Shown here: positions 1 through 10,357 of the stretch, one piece after another
Layout: every line of letters begins with the position of its first letter
Position numbering within the stretch: position 1 is the first letter of the stretch
Assembly: GCF_030272615.1 (NCBI RefSeq)
Contig: NC_081406.1
Coordinates: 245,141,218 to 245,205,217, forward strand
Reading direction: 5' to 3'
Length of the DNA: 64,000 nt
From: Cryptomeria japonica
Lineage: Eukaryota; Streptophyta; Pinopsida; Cupressales; Cupressaceae
Made by a program: the position numbers and the translations under genes
The notes under the pieces: generated by a model
The model's database searches: none
Told to the model about the DNA's origin: nothing
The model's input: only the letters and a program-made list of their open reading frames with translations

Positions 1-866
1 TCATGGTTTAATTATACCATCAATGTTTGCACTCACTTCCCACATTTTAAAAAGCTCAATGATGACAAAACGCAATAACCCAGTGTCTGGTCCAGTCGTA
101 GCTTTGCATTTTATTTGCATTGGCATTCACATTTAGCTTGCATCTCATTCTTGCATGGGTTCCCGCAAGCTCATCTTATCCAAGGTTAAATCTATCGCAG
201 GAATCATCAAGGTATCATCATAAGTGTATACACAATCAGACTGATGACTCATCTCTCTCCGAATATTGTCGACCCATTGCAAATTTTATGTTGCCCCCTC
301 AATAGAACCAACATCAACATATCTGAATCTTCCTGCAACCTAATATCAACAAAATGTCAGTTCTTTACCCAATCAACCTTATCAATTCTATCAATCGATC
401 ACATCTAAATCTATTCTATCATGTCTTATACATTATGTATATTTCTTGGAACCAGACGTTTTGATCAAGTCTTATAGAGGATATATCGTTCCTAAAACTA
501 GACGCTTTAATCATCTTTGTCTTATACATGAGGTGTCATTCCTAAAAGCAGACTTAATCTCAATCTTATCATTCTAGTCAATCAAGCTCTATCAATCATC
601 GATAATCACATCATCATGATCAAAGAACTCGCACTTTCATCAATCAACGTTGCAGAAATCAACTCAATTCTAATCGGGAAATCAATTTCATAACACTCCA
701 CACACTCCAAAGGTCAATTATCTCAATTGATCTCCTAAGGGGGCATCATCGTACCGCAATTTATCAATCAATGTCTAGGGCATCCTATCGAACCAATATC
801 ATCATCAAAATGAGATTATTCTTTGAATCAACACGTCATCACACCTCGCTTCAAAGAGGGGCAAAA
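1..866 (+). mobile_element. Element F, 3' internal region (Tat-type, family 2)
   Basis: This is the non-coding stretch just upstream of a 3' LTR. Its last part matches, in the same order, the reverse complement of 55582-55760 in element E: a G-rich 'aagggggcat' block near 735, the TTTGAATCAAC block near 832, then a polypurine tract ending at 866. No coding region is visible. The rest of element F lies left of the window. The direct comparison with E is what I see; the family assignment rests on it. Confidence 0.65.
849..866 (+). other. Polypurine tract of element F
   Basis: A purine-rich block (core AAAGAGGGGCAAAA) lies immediately before the TG that opens the 3' LTR. It is the expected plus-strand priming site and matches the block in the same place in element E (AAAGAGGAGCAAAA). 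Confidence 0.75.
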
Positions 867-2025
867 TGTTTACGCCTAAAAAAGGTCTAAAGATAATTAA
901 TTAAATAAGCAATTATTTAATTAATCCCCCTTCCTAATTTAACTGAATTCATTAGCAATTTGATTAAATTCTCCCTTTCATCTACTTATTAATAAATCTA
1001 AGGATTTATTTAATAGGTTCATTTCAATAGTCCACTTTGATTAATTAATTCAAATTAATTAATCCTCCCCCCATTCAATCAATTCTTCTAATCTCCTAAT
1101 TAAATTAAATAAATCAATTTATGAGTTGTTGGAAATTAATTAGTCTTTTCCTATTATTTGAATTTTTAAATTCAAACTACCCACATGCCTCCTAACTTCT
1201 AACCACCTAACCTAACCATCCCTCTAACCTAACCCATTTCACCTAACCTTGGGTCTAACTAACCCTATCCTATCTTGAACATTCTAACCTCTATATCTTA
1301 GCCTCCTATGGTGTGGATATTCTCCCCTTGAGACACATGGCACTTTGGCCACATGTCTCCTCTCTTGGACACTTGCCCTCTTATGAGAAAGGCTTTTTGA
1401 CACTTGTCACCACAGAGATGACAAGTGTCCCTTCCTCCAACCTCTTCTCCAACCTCCTCCAATTTCACCCTTGATATCTTCAGACTCAATCTTGACCATT
1501 GATTCCTGCCACCTCACCCCTGGCCTTGGAAATCCGATAAATATCTCCCATTTTAAAGAATAAAGGATCCCATCTCATTTTCATCTTAGGTATTGTTACT
1601 ATAGGCATATCCATTCTAGCATATCATTTGAGCATTGTTACTATAGGCAATTGCATCTTAGATCTAGTTTAATTTGATCATTTTCTAGCATAATTATTGA
1701 ATCATGTAGCTTAATCAATGTCTTTTCTAGCTTAATTGCATCATCATCATAGCTTAATCATGCACATCATTAGTTTAATTAGACTCTTGGATCAATCTAG
1801 CATAATCAATCTCATCTAGTTTGCATATCATCATCATTTCAAATCCTCTGTCTAGGTGTAGTCAAGTCACTGGGATTGCTTATCCAAAAATTTGAGAGAA
1901 AAACTATACTTGCATCTCTTAGGAGGTGATAGGTCGCTTTGTCATGGTTCACCTTTCATTTTCTAACCATCCTTGTAATGATCTATTGAGTGTTTCTGTT
2001 GCAGCTGCAAGTACCACTTTTCACA
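867..2025 (+). repeat. 3' LTR of element F
   Basis: It begins TGTTTACG right after the polypurine tract and probably ends TTTTCACA at 2025, like the E LTR, which ends TTTTCACA (minus strand) at 54165. The first third is AT-rich TTAATTAA-type sequence, also like E. A weak TATA-like ATAAATA lies near 1536. If the right end is correct, the adjacent target sequence is GGCAT. The left boundary is firm; the right boundary is inferred from similarity to E. Confidence 0.65.
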
Positions 2026-2068
2026 GGCATGACAAATTGTATTTAATATTTGATCATTTTTTGTATAG

Positions 2069-2521
2069 GTAATAGTGATGGTTTCTCCATTGATGATGAG
2101 CCATCCTCAGTCCATTGGAGAAGCATCTCAGGCACCGGTATGTCATTGTTCTCTATATTATAGCTTTTAAGTGTTTTTGATGTATTTATGTTAGTACATT
2201 GTATTAATTGTACATTTAATCTACAATAGCCCCCTTCACGGTTCGGCCATAACGTGGATCCTTTTAAGTTTGCCTTCAAGAAAATTCCTAAGAGTGACAA
2301 GGAGAGGAGAGAAAAGACATTAGCTCTGAGATAAACCAATGAGGTAATATACATTTCAATTGCAAAGGAATTATAGTTAAATGCATAGTTATGTTGTTAA
2401 TTGTGAACTATTCTCTACATAGGAATTCTAACTTGGCTTTTGAATTGTGGTTTTGCAACAATCTACAGAGCTACGTACTGCATCAAAGAGGCTTGATTTT
2501 GATGATCCACCACAAGTTTAG
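2069..2521 (+). pseudogene. Last three exons of an unidentified spliced gene
   Basis: Three short coding blocks join through standard introns. Exon a is 2069-2137 (acceptor ATAG, donor GTATGT), exon b 2230-2343 (acceptor AATAG, donor GTAATA) and exon c 2471-2521, ending TAG. The a/b join is in phase (G + CC completes a codon) and b/c joins in phase 0. The product is hydrophilic and Lys/Arg-rich, with blocks such as DPFKFAFKKIP and a C-terminus ASKRLDFDDPPQV. One in-frame TAA near the end of exon b breaks it. A possible AATAAA signal lies at 2691. Upstream exons would lie beyond element F, so F probably landed in an intron. I do not recognise the family; it could be a host gene or a DNA-transposon gene. 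Confidence 0.45.
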
Positions 2522-2696
2522 GATCATATAGTGTTAGTTGTGGTCATACAATGACAAATACATGTAGATATATTCTACATTTTTATTGTATATCAATTTG
2601 GACATGGCATATGCCACATTTTTGTAATACTTGTATTGACTTGGTAGACATGCCTTTTTTTGATATATATATATATTGATATTCAATCCAATAAAT

Positions 2697-2990
2697 GTGT
2701 ACTGAGTTTATTATTGTGTATTCATTGTATTTCGTGGTTGTTCTTTTATAAAGTTAATATATAATTTGTCTATGTAATCAACAATATGAATATAAACAAC
2801 AAAAACCTATGATATAAAACATTGCAATCGTAGAATATGATTTGATAAAATTTCTAAAATGTCGAATTAACCCTTCAAAACTCCTTGTATTTAGTTCATT
2901 GTTGTGTATTCATTGTATTTGGTGGCTGCCCTTTTATAAATTTAAATGAATATTTGCCTATGTAATCAACAATATGAATATAAACAACAA
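2697..2990. repeat. Pair of ~105-bp direct repeats
   Basis: Sequence at about 2697-2806 recurs at about 2881-2990 with scattered differences. Shared blocks include TGTGTATTCATTGTATTT and CTATGTAATCAACAATATGA. About 75 bp of AT-rich DNA separates them. No coding content is visible. The stretch 2522-2696 shows only AT-rich sequence. Confidence 0.6.
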
Positions 2991-3058
2991 TGTGTGTGTG
3001 GTGCGAGAGCACCCTCATGCTCGCAATGGTTAAATTTTGGTTCTCATGTGAATAAAAT

Positions 3059-3885
3059 GATGTCATGAGTGCATAAGGGTGGGCAGGTTTATGATAGGCA
3101 TGCTCCTCTCATGAATCCCAAAGCATCGAAATGTCGAGAGTCATACCCTACCGACACAATCTCTCAAGTGCCTTGAGTCCAAAAAATTGTCAAACATTGA
3201 CGAACTATTTCTTCCAATCCAGGACACATATGATCTATCGGTTTGAATCTATGGGGTCACGTGAGGCTCCTCTACAATGGGTTATCTTGGTTTTTGACAA
3301 CTCGGAGCCATTTTCAAATGGTAGCATTTTTTTGCCTGCTGCAAAAACCGTCAGTTGCATGCAATGCAAAGTTCCAAGATAGGCTACAATTGATTTAGTT
3401 TGTCCTGTGCACAAATTGACGTCATGAGCGCATTTGGGTGGGAAATTTTATGCTAGGAATGCTCCTCTTGTGCATCCCAAAGCATCAGAACGTCGAGATT
3501 CATACCCTACCAACACGATCTGTTAAGTGTCCCGAGTCCAGAAAATTATCAAACTTTAACGGACTGTTTCTTCCAATCCAGGACACATATGATCGATCAA
3601 TTTAAACCTATGGGGTCATGTGAGGCTCTTCTATAATTACCTATCTCATTTTTTTATGACTCGAAGATATTTTCAATTGGTATCATTTTATTGCCTGCTA
3701 CAAAAATTGTCAGTTGCATGCAATGCAAAGTTGCAAGATAGGCTAGAATTGATTTGGTTCATCCTGTACACAAACTAATGTCACAAGCGTGTCTGGGTGG
3801 GAAGGTTTACACTAGGCATGCTCCTCTTGTGCATCCCAAAGCACCGAAATGTCAAGAGTCATACCCTACCGACATGATGTACAAG
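3059..3885. repeat. ~360-bp tandem repeat, about 2.3 copies
   Basis: Units start near 3059, 3418 and 3778. Each carries, in order, GTCATGAG-type, GGTGGG, GCATGCTCCTC-like, CCCAAAGCA, TCATACCCTACC, CAATCCAGGACACATATGAT and CAGTTGCATGCAATGCAAAG blocks. Copy 3 is cut off near 3885, where short TTGACAA-type repeats follow. Short open frames across it are not conserved between copies, so I treat it as a satellite-like, non-coding repeat. Confidence 0.7.
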
Positions 3886-4140
3886 TTGTTTGACAACTTT
3901 TTTGACAATTTTTTTGACAATAATGACAATTTTTGCTCAAATCGTATCTAGACTCAATCTATGACTCCTATGACCCAATAATGACTCAAATATTAATCCA
4001 TTATTATACAAGAATCAAGAATTATCATGATTGAACTTATCAATAATGGTCATGATTGGCCTTATCACATCACATAAACTCAAAACATAGTCACAAAAAA
4101 TAGACACAAAAAATAGTCACAAAACATTGTCACATATTAT

Positions 4141-4395
4141 TCTAAAATTTGCCTTTAAATATGGTCAAATCAGCTCTTGGATATTTGAATATACAAAAAA
4201 ATTTCTTAAAAATCATCTCATGGGATTTTATACAAAATTTGGCATTACAATATGTACGATTCAGCTCATTGCCATTTTAATATACAAAATTTGGCATCTA
4301 AATATGTACAAATAAGCTCATTGCCATTTAAATATACAAAATTATGCCCCTAAACATGTACAAATCAGCTCATGGGCATTTATATATACAAAAAA
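4141..4395. repeat. 52-bp tandem repeat
   Basis: The block TACAAAATTTGGCAT followed by a TATGTACAAAT-like block and AGCTCATTGCCATTTAAATA recurs at 4231, 4283, 4335 and 4387, exactly 52 bp apart. A degenerate earlier copy starts near 4141. It is AT-rich, and the short open frames in it are not convincing genes. Confidence 0.65.
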
Positions 4396-6075
4396 TGAAT
4401 ATAGAATAATTCATCAACGATATATAAAAAATCGTTAAAATCATTCTACTTTGAACTGTAGAATCAATCAAGTGAGCCTTCGGGATCGGCTCTAACTCAT
4501 ATTGTGTCAAGTATTGCCTCGTGGTCAGATTCACAAACTTTCCATAAAATCTTGTTATGAGGTCTACCACGATACTTAATCAAATGAATATTTGTTGCAA
4601 CAACAAGGTTAGAGAAGTGAAGAATATGTATGTGTGTTTCAAAGTCCTTGAACAACCAAATATCAGAATTCTTGATAGGGTATCTCCTAAGCCACTTTCC
4701 TATCACGACAACAGACCCTATTGGGTACTCAATACCCTCTCCATCAATGATTTTGGTTGTCAATTTTCTTTTAGGCTCAACACAACGACACAAATAGTAA
4801 TGTGTTCCTTCTTCATTGTTCTCTTTTACAACAACTGCAACCATCATGTTGATTACGTAGCACACTTGAAATAAATACTCTTACTGACTTAGGAGGTACT
4901 TGTATATTGCATTCCTGCAAAACATCATTTGCGTGCAAAGTAGAAAAAATATGACGAAAAATATCACAGTGCATGGAAAATTCAATATGCATCCTACAAC
5001 AACACGTGGTGCGTACATGATTAATCTTAATATAAAAAGTTTTTACCATTTCAAAAAATCTTTGAGAAATTCTTATTTGAGAAAACTTTTCAAGGAATCT
5101 TTCATAAAATTTTGTTTGAATCATATCCAAATAGTGTTTGGCATGTGGCTCATGATTTGTAAACTTGATTTGCTTTCTAGCAACATCTCTTTGCTTGGTC
5201 AAAACTCTTGTGTTGTCATGCCAAAAAGTTTCAATTCATGTTCTTAGTGCATCAACAACAACCTTTCTTTGTGTGGTAGTCTACTCAAGAATTCCCAAAG
5301 AGAATTATAGTTAGGTTCCTCTATTTTTTCTCGCCTTTGTAATGCTTTACTTAATGTTGTTCTACTAATGTTTAATGACTTACTTGTTTTGCTTATCAAA
5401 TGATCTTTTTTTATTTTCTTTCTCATTATGGTTGATGTAATGACACGTCGAGTAGCATTTGAATCTTTAGTATGTGATTCTGAACTAATAGCTTGATATG
5501 CATCAAATAGATTTCTCACAATAGTTCTTTCGCTATCACTTTCAGATGATCTTAGGCCTAGAATTTTCATTGTCTCTCTAAAATTCAAATTTTTAATCAT
5601 TTGAACAATTAATTGACATCTTGCGGTTTGATTTAAGTTTTCAAAATAGTTCTGCCATATTATTTTAACCATTCCCCTACAAGTTCTTTCATTCATTTTA
5701 TCGGGCATTGGCTTCAATATATTCTCATCAATGTCAATTAGATACTTTGGTTTCCTTCAAATGATTCTAGGAGGTGTTAACATCGGTGCATTGTACATTC
5801 AATTCATCAAATAGAGCAGGTGTATGTTCATCATTTAATTAATTATTCAATGTGGTATCTTCTTCAATTGCATTAGGTTCATACGGTAAATCAAATATCT
5901 CTTCTTCAACTGCATTAGGTACATTATGTTCATTTGGTAAATCGAATTGAGATGTTGAGGATGACATACCTTCTTCTCTCATTGTTTTTATGTCATGTAA
6001 TTTTTTCATATGTTGCCTTTGTCTTTCCTTTTTAGCCTCTCGTTGTTCCATCATTCCTTGCTTGTTCTTTCCCAT
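4370..6075 (-). pseudogene. Decayed unrecognised gene with Lys/Arg-rich N-terminus
   Basis: Successive minus-strand open segments run 6075-5839, 5717-5244, 5202-4813 and 4865-4370, interrupted by stops and frame changes. The first is highly charged (MGKNKQGMMEQREAKKERQR) with repeated acidic 'NAVEEE' and 'NAIEED' blocks. The second has a helix-turn-helix-like segment (ISRTTLSKALQRR). The third has a Cys cluster (TTCCCRMH) followed by spaced H and C residues. The last has an ordered motif series (YYLCRC, EYPIGSVVVIGKW, VVATNIHLIKYRG). Read together they look like one ~550-residue protein that has decayed, or several exons of one gene. A DNA-transposon protein is possible. I do not recognise the family and claim no function. 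Confidence 0.4.
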
Positions 6076-6079
6076 GGTT

Positions 6080-6595
6080 GATATTAGTTGTCCTAAATAG
6101 AATCATATTACATATATATGTAAACAAAAGTTCATAAGAAAACAAATAACCATAAATATGCATCTTATCATTATTTTTTTGAATCAAAACTATTAAAAAA
6201 TCATAATAATATTGACAAAACTAATAAGAACAACAATTAAATCAGAACAATTAAATCATGCAAAAATAAAAAAAATTCACTTACTTATATGTATAAAATA
6301 GTGATAGAAGTGTAGACGTAGTTGTAGTGGGGACTTCAACAACCTCAAAAACTTCTTTTGAGGTCATTGAGGCTCTTGGGCAAATAAAAATATGTCTAAG
6401 TACCGCATACATAGTATATTAATAATCGTTTGTGCGTTGGTAGTCCCTAAAATGTTGGCAAGCCCAACGATATTTTTTTCACCCTGTACTCACTTAGAAC
6501 TCATAATTAGCATGTACATGCTCCTACGCCTTAAAAACTATTATGGCAAGGCAGCGAACTAATAGGCTCAGTACCCCATACGTGTTATTTGTAGT
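6080..6595. other. AT-rich stretch without recognisable features
   Basis: AT-rich sequence with poly-A and poly-T runs. I see no gene, RNA or element boundary in it. A sequence near 6571-6600 (GTACCCCATACGTG, then TTTGTAGTAAAG) recurs in diverged form near 7150-7180, on the far side of the microsatellites. Confidence 0.5.
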
Positions 6596-6734
6596 AAAGA
6601 AAATGTGAAGGAAAAGGGAGGGAGAGGGAGGGGGAGAGAGAGGGAGGGGGAGGGGGAGAGAGCGATGGGGTATGGAGGAAGGGAGAAGGGGAGAGAGGGA
6701 GAGAGAGGTAGACGAGGGATAGAGAGATAGAGAG

Positions 6735-6786
<52 letters not shown>

Positions 6787-6820
6787 TGGGGAGAGAGAGA
6801 GAGAGAGATGGGGAGAGAGG

Positions 6821-6877
<57 letters not shown>

Positions 6878-6958
6878 AGAGAGAGAGGGATGGGGTATGG
6901 AGGAAGGGAGAAGGGGAAAGATGGAGAAAGAGAGAGGGGGGGAGAGAGGGAGACAATA
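6596..6958. repeat. GA/GGGA microsatellite
   Basis: About 360 bp of almost pure purine on the plus strand: GAGA dinucleotides interspersed with GGGAGG and GGGGATGG variants. The long Ser/Leu/Pro frames on the minus strand and Arg/Glu frames on the plus strand are by-products of the repeat. Such tracts can form triplex DNA and often serve as GAGA-protein sites in plants, but nothing here shows that. Confidence 0.95.
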
Positions 6959-6974
6959 CACATACATACACACA

Positions 6975-7120
6975 TGTATATATACTTAATATATTATATA
7001 TTATTATATATAATATATAAATTATATATATTATATTATATTATATATATATACTATATATTATATATAATTTATATATTACATGTATATACACATATTA
7101 TATATACAATATCATTCTAT
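6975..7120. repeat. TA-rich microsatellite
   Basis: A run of TATATA and TTATATAA variants follows the GA tract directly. It is self-complementary and could fold back, but there is no clean arm-loop design. Confidence 0.85.
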
Positions 7121-7179
7121 ACACACTCCCAAATTTTTTTAAAAAGTAGCGTGTACATACTATTTATAGTAAAGATATA

Positions 7180-7255
7180 GCGTACGCACTTCTTACACCA
7201 TAGGTACCCCGTACGCGCTTCTTATACCATAGGTACCCCATACGCGCTTTTGACT
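7180..7255. repeat. Short ~29-bp tandem repeat
   Basis: The block CGCACTTCTTACACCATAGG followed by TACCCCGTA is repeated as CGCGCTTCTTATACCATAGG followed by TACCCCATA, and a third copy starts CGCGCTTTTG. About 2.3 copies. The stretch 7260-8090 beyond it is AT-rich and shows nothing I can name. Confidence 0.6.
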
Positions 7256-8149
7256 GTTTAGGCTTGGAAATAGGCCTGGATGACAAAGCTACAAGTTGGA
7301 AGTTTAATTTCCCTCCATTTCCCTCCTTTTTGACATGTTTTATTTTATCAATTTGGTTTCTCGACTTTGTCATCATCAAGTTTACACTTCATCAAGTGGG
7401 TATTTCTAAAATTGCCACCATATTTTCACCCATCTTCTGAGCTTTCTAACCATATATTTTTTTAAAATTTGAACAACAATAACATATTATTATTGAATTT
7501 ATTTTACCAGTGTCTCCATAGTTCTCACAGACATACATGTAAATTTTTTTTAATAACTTTTGATCTACTTATCCAAATTTAAAAAAATTTATATATTATT
7601 GTATTGCACTTGATTCTTTGTATTTTTTGATTTTTTTAGTGCAAATTATGCTTCGCACACGAACATATACCTAATTTTTAGGATGTGCTCGATTGGAAAA
7701 ATCGTAAGAAAAAAATACTCAACAAAAAATTACAAAAAAATACACATCTTCTAGTGCTCACTCTTAAATATTTTTTTGCCAAAGGATTTGTCAAAATACT
7801 AAATCTAACTATGACTTTTTTGATGTGCACGTCAGACACTATGTTATGTTTTTCAGAAAAAATCAGGGTCTATTTTTCATGCGCGAAGGATTTGACCCCC
7901 TTAATCTTATCCAATTTTGAAAAAGTTTAGTAGTTTGGAAACTAGATTCAAATTAATACAATATTTGTTCTTTGATTATCTCCATATCTTGAGTGGATGA
8001 CTTTCAACTTTTACCTCCAAGTTCAGGTTCAACTGATTTTAGAAAAAAAGTGTCCACTTATACCCCTTTTTTACCACCATCTTTGTGCAATTATGTGTAT
8101 GTGTATGTGTATGTGTATGTATTTATTTTTTTTAAACTATGCCTAGTAA

Positions 8150-8400
8150 ACTTTTAAACATGACCAGTGACACTGGCACGACACACCCTTCGGCTCCACA
8201 TGAATGCTTTTGACCCGAAGCTATGAATCGATGAGGCCACAAATGGGGGACCTCATCCCCACACTTCGCTTGTTCAAATCTGCAAGCACAATGGCCCAGC
8301 AAAGGCACAAGGCCTTGCGAGCACAATGGCCCAGCATGGATTTGAACCTTGGTGGCCGCTTCACCAACAAAGTGTTTAAACCGTGACACTACATGTCTGA
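8150..8400 (-). mobile_element. tRNA-derived SINE candidate
   Basis: On the minus strand from about 8394 there is an A-box-like TAGTGTCACGG and, about 40 nt on, a good B box GGTTCAAATCC (plus strand GGATTTGAACC near 8338): the two internal RNA polymerase III promoter elements of tRNA-derived SINEs. The body contains two copies of a GGGCCATTGTGCT block. It ends in an A-rich tail (AAAAAAAATAAATA) that runs into a short TACACA repeat near 8090-8125. Length is about 240 bp. No target duplication was found with certainty, and flanking microsatellites obscure the ends. A diverged tRNA gene is less likely because anticodon and acceptor arms are not visible. Confidence 0.45.
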
Positions 8401-8538
8401 AGACTGTATATGTATATGATATGTATATGTATATGTATATATAGGTATATATGTATGTATGTATATACATATGTATATGTATATGTATATATATAAATAT
8501 ACATATATGTATGTATAGATATGTATGTATATATATAC

Positions 8539-8594
<56 letters not shown>

Positions 8595-8694
8595 GTATGT
8601 ATGTATGTGTGTGTGTATGTATACATACATAACATTCATGTACGTATTTGTGTGTATGTGTATGTGTATGAATGTTATGTATGTATACATACAC

Positions 8695-8757
<63 letters not shown>

Positions 8758-8830
8758 ATACATATACATATGAATATGCATATACATATACATATACATA
8801 TGCATATACATATACATATACATATATTTA
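8400..8830. repeat. TATG/CATA microsatellite forming a large inverted repeat
   Basis: The left arm (about 8403-8636) is TATATG and TATG repeats; the right arm (about 8665-8826) is the complementary CATATA and CATA repeats. The arms close on the non-repetitive pair CATAACATTCAT (8629-8640) and ATGAATGTTATG (8667-8679). The stretch could extrude as a cruciform. The Tyr/Ile/His frames on both strands are repeat artefacts. Confidence 0.8.
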
Positions 8831-8839
8831 ATACATATT

Positions 8840-9600
8840 ATTCCACACTCTTATCTCCCACTTTTTATATAGTCTCTATATGCATCTTCATAATGCCTTT
8901 CCATCACATCCTTTCACAATAACTCTCAGTTATCTTAATTCCATGAATTTACACTTAATTCTATAATATTTTACTCTTTTATAACTTATTTAGGCATAGT
9001 AGAGGTGTTTTAAGGCTATTTTTAAGGGGTATATAATTGATGTATGGGTGTAAAAATGATTCAAATAACATTTGTGGTGCCTCATAATCCAATTTCCTAC
9101 CAAGAAGTGGTAGATTGGTGATTAATGGTTTATTTGGTTAATTATAGGAATATATTTAATTTATGGGTTTCTTTGTAGCATGTATTCAATATTGTTTTAA
9201 CAATCAACAATTAGAATACATGTTATAAGCTACCTTGGAGATGTATATGCATTAATTATTATTTTTATCTTAGGCATTATATAATGGTCACATAGATGAC
9301 TAAGAATCTTCTAGTGGGATTCATCTTTTCTATTTCTCTCTTACCTATAAATGTGAGGTTTGGGATAATCATCATGTTGGTGATCTAAGTTGTGGGCCCC
9401 AAATACCTAAGGCTTGGTAATCTTTCAAGTGCCAAGGGTTTCAATTTGGGAAGATTGCCACAAACCTATATTAAAGTTGGGAAACTAAGGAACAATGGTT
9501 GAGGTTGGTAATACCCCCTTCACTTATAGTTTTGCAATACCAAGGGGGGTTTCTCCAAGGTGTTAAACTAATGGTAAAAAGGTTAAACAGTCAATGCAAG
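8840..9600. other. Unannotated AT-rich stretch
   Basis: Ordinary AT-rich sequence. I see no open frame with family-like composition and no element boundary. Confidence 0.4.
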
Positions 9601-9610
9601 TAGATTATTT

Positions 9611-9792
9611 GTGTTGCTTTTGGATTTGATTGTATGAGTGTTTTTTGCATCAACGTTTTGGATCACACTTCATGGTCCATTATCAAGTTGAGATAGAGAG
9701 CATAAGGAAAATAAAGTGTATCACAAAGTGTGATCCAAAATGTTGATGCAAAAAGCATTGACCCAATCAAATCCAAAAGCAGCACAGACACA
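9611..9792. repeat. Inverted repeat, ~60-bp arms
   Basis: The left arm 9611-9670 and right arm 9727-9792 are reverse complements apart from a few mismatches and small gaps. Both contain GCTTTTGGATTTGATT, TTTTTGCATCAACRTTTTGG and ATCACACTT in complementary order. The loop is about 57 nt. The size suits a foldback (MITE-like) element or the precursor of a small RNA. No ~21-nt product or target duplication can be shown from sequence alone. Confidence 0.7.
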
Positions 9793-9799
9793 AGTTAAA

Positions 9800-10357
9800 C
9801 ACTTCCTAACAACAAACTATTCCCACTACATAGTGTATCCCAATACTAGTGTCACATTATACCTATGTGATAATTTGGAAGGATAAGGATTAATACCTTA
9901 TTAAATAGATAAACTTAATGAATGTGCTTTATGATAACCCCTATTACTTGTTAGAAGCATTCAAATATGGAAATAGAACACACAAACATGTAAAACCAAA
10001 AGGATGTTTAAGTTGTTTGATTTTAAGTTTATTGAGGATGGTGGGAAGATAAAACTAGTACTAGAATGATGTCTTAATTTAGTTGCACAATGGAGTCTCT
10101 AGTTTTAATCAATTATGCAATAATAATAAACAAGATAATGCATTAACAAATACACCAAAAAAGACTAAACCTTCTAGATTGAATAAGTAATCTATGTTCT
10201 ACCTATTCATCTAAGAAAATCATAAACAATTACAAAATATTAACTCGATCTACTTATTAATCCATGAATATTATTATACGTCTTTTATTATGCTATAAAA
10301 ATGCAGGATAGCAAAGGCTTTACAAGGATTTTATAGTCATCTAGTTAAAAAACTAAG
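9800..10357. other. Left flank of element C
   Basis: AT-rich DNA without a recognisable gene. The last five bases before the LTR, CTAAG (10353-10357), would be the target-site duplication of element C, but its partner lies outside the window because C's other end is interrupted at 63132. Confidence 0.5.

Noticed and set aside
6524..7020. Long Ser/Leu/Pro and Arg/Glu open frames on both strands
   Set aside because: They exist in all frames because the GA microsatellite has no stops; composition is that of the repeat, not of a protein family.
8300..8400. tRNA gene on the minus strand suggested by the B box
   Set aside because: No acceptor stem, anticodon arm or correct spacing; fits a tRNA-derived SINE head better.
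8132..8922. Tyr/Ile/His-rich open frames in the TATG repeat
   Set aside because: Same cause: repeat translation in every frame. Part of one frame also crosses the SINE candidate.
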